Shown here one piece after another: positions 5,897 through 6,432 of a stretch of 6,432 bases of DNA (the first letter of the stretch is position 1; the number at the start of each line of letters is the position of its first letter). Below the pieces are notes generated by a model that was given only the letters and a program-made list of their open reading frames with translations, did not search any database and was not told the origin of the DNA. Where the stretch lies: NCBI GenBank assembly GCA_947252915.1, contig CAMXWI010000050.1, positions 1 to 6,432 of the forward strand. Direction: 5' to 3'. The position numbers were made by a program, and so were the translations under genes. The DNA comes from an uncultured Lactobacillus sp. GTDB lineage: Bacteria; Bacillota; Bacilli; Lactobacillales; Lactobacillaceae.

Positions 5897-6432
5897 ATGA
5901 CTACCATTATAATGATCATAATTGCCTATTTATTAGGCTCCATTCCATCGGGATTATGGATTGGCCGCTATTTTTATCACCAGGACATCCGCAAAGAAGG
6001 CAGCGGCAATATTGGAACCACCAATACATTTCGCGTACTCGGTCCAAAAGCCGGAGTGGTTGTGTTATTAATGGATATTTTAAAAGGAACGTTGGCAGCC
6101 AGCCAACCATATCTGTTCCATTCTCCAGTTAACCCGCTACTGATTGGATTGGTAGCTTCGGTTGGCCACACATGTTCGATTTTTGATCATTTTCATGGTG
6201 GTAAAGCTGTAGCAACCAGTGCAGGGATTCTCTTAGCATATAACCCCATCCTCTTTTTAATTGCCTGTGTCCTTTTCGTAAGCATTATTCTGTTAACTAG
6301 CATGGTCAGCTGTGCAAGTATTATCACAGTAACGACTATTTTTATCATCGCTTTGGTAATTCATGACCATATTCTAGCAATAATTGCTGGAATCATTACT
6401 GTTTTAATTATTTGGCGGCATCGTAGTAACAT
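5897..6432 (+). CDS. plsY: Acyl-phosphate:glycerol-3-phosphate acyltransferase PlsY (3' end outside window)
   Basis: This integral membrane enzyme transfers an acyl group from acyl-phosphate (made by PlsX) to glycerol-3-phosphate, the first committed step to phosphatidic acid. 178 codons are inside; family members are about 200-215 residues, so roughly 20-40 are missing. Hydrophobic segments lie near 4-24, 51-70, 80-96, 110-136 and 138-172, consistent with the known five-helix topology. The family motifs are visible: GSIPSG (14-19) in helix 1; EGSGNIGTTNTFRVLG (34-49) with the conserved Ser36 and Arg46; the glycine loop FHGGKAVATSAG (99-110), likely for glycerol-3-phosphate phosphate binding; and the start of motif three, WRHRSN (173-178), with the conserved His175 and Asn178 just before the edge. 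There is no frameshift. The gene diverges from parE, an arrangement common in Firmicutes. Confidence 0.95.
   Translation, partial: MTTIIMIIIAYLLGSIPSGLWIGRYFYHQDIRKEGSGNIGTTNTFRVLGPKAGVVVLLMDILKGTLAASQPYLFHSPVNPLLIGLVASVGHTCSIFDHFHGGKAVATSAGILLAYNPILFLIACVLFVSIILLTSMVSCASIITVTTIFIIALVIHDHILAIIAGIITVLIIWRHRSN

Noticed and set aside
5877..5900. A seven-codon plus-strand frame (ATG to TGA) overlapping the plsY ATG as ATGA
   Set aside because: It has no Shine-Dalgarno and starts only a few bases after the predicted transcription start, so it is unlikely to be translated.
5916..6171. Two overlapping minus-strand open frames of 64 codons opposite plsY
   Set aside because: plsY on the plus strand has all family motifs and a good ribosome binding site; the opposite frames overlap each other and have no support.

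Overview
The window looks like a chromosomal housekeeping segment of a low-to-moderate GC Firmicute. It is most likely a member of the Lactobacillaceae, judging by the protein sequences (ParC, ParE and a DHH-family pyrophosphatase), strong AGGAGG-type ribosome binding sites and sigma-A-like promoters. The species cannot be fixed from the sequence alone.

Layout from left to right: (1) Positions 1-140 are non-coding. They hold the terminator of ppaC and, on the minus strand, a good promoter and a near-perfect Shine-Dalgarno that point out of the left edge towards a gene of which at most a few codons are inside. (2) ppaC (141-1073, minus) encodes a manganese-dependent inorganic pyrophosphatase, with its own extended -10 promoter. 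(3) parC (1187-3718, minus) and parE (3743-5755, minus) encode the two subunits of topoisomerase IV. They form a tight parE-parC operon with a 24-nt gap, and both genes start with GTG. (4) A 141-bp divergent intergenic region (5756-5896) holds back-to-back promoters. (5) plsY (5897 to the right edge, plus, incomplete at the 3' end) encodes the membrane acyl-phosphate:glycerol-3-phosphate acyltransferase.

The genes share no single pathway. Topoisomerase IV decatenates daughter chromosomes and relaxes positive supercoils. PpaC removes the pyrophosphate released by nucleic-acid and other biosynthesis. PlsY makes lysophosphatidic acid for membrane phospholipids. plsY divergent from parE-parC is, as far as I recall, a common arrangement in Firmicutes.

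I see no mobile element, CRISPR array, tRNA or rRNA, and no sign of a novel system. All four genes appear intact apart from the edge truncation of plsY. The findings are therefore modest: details of expression signals, start codons and protein tails.
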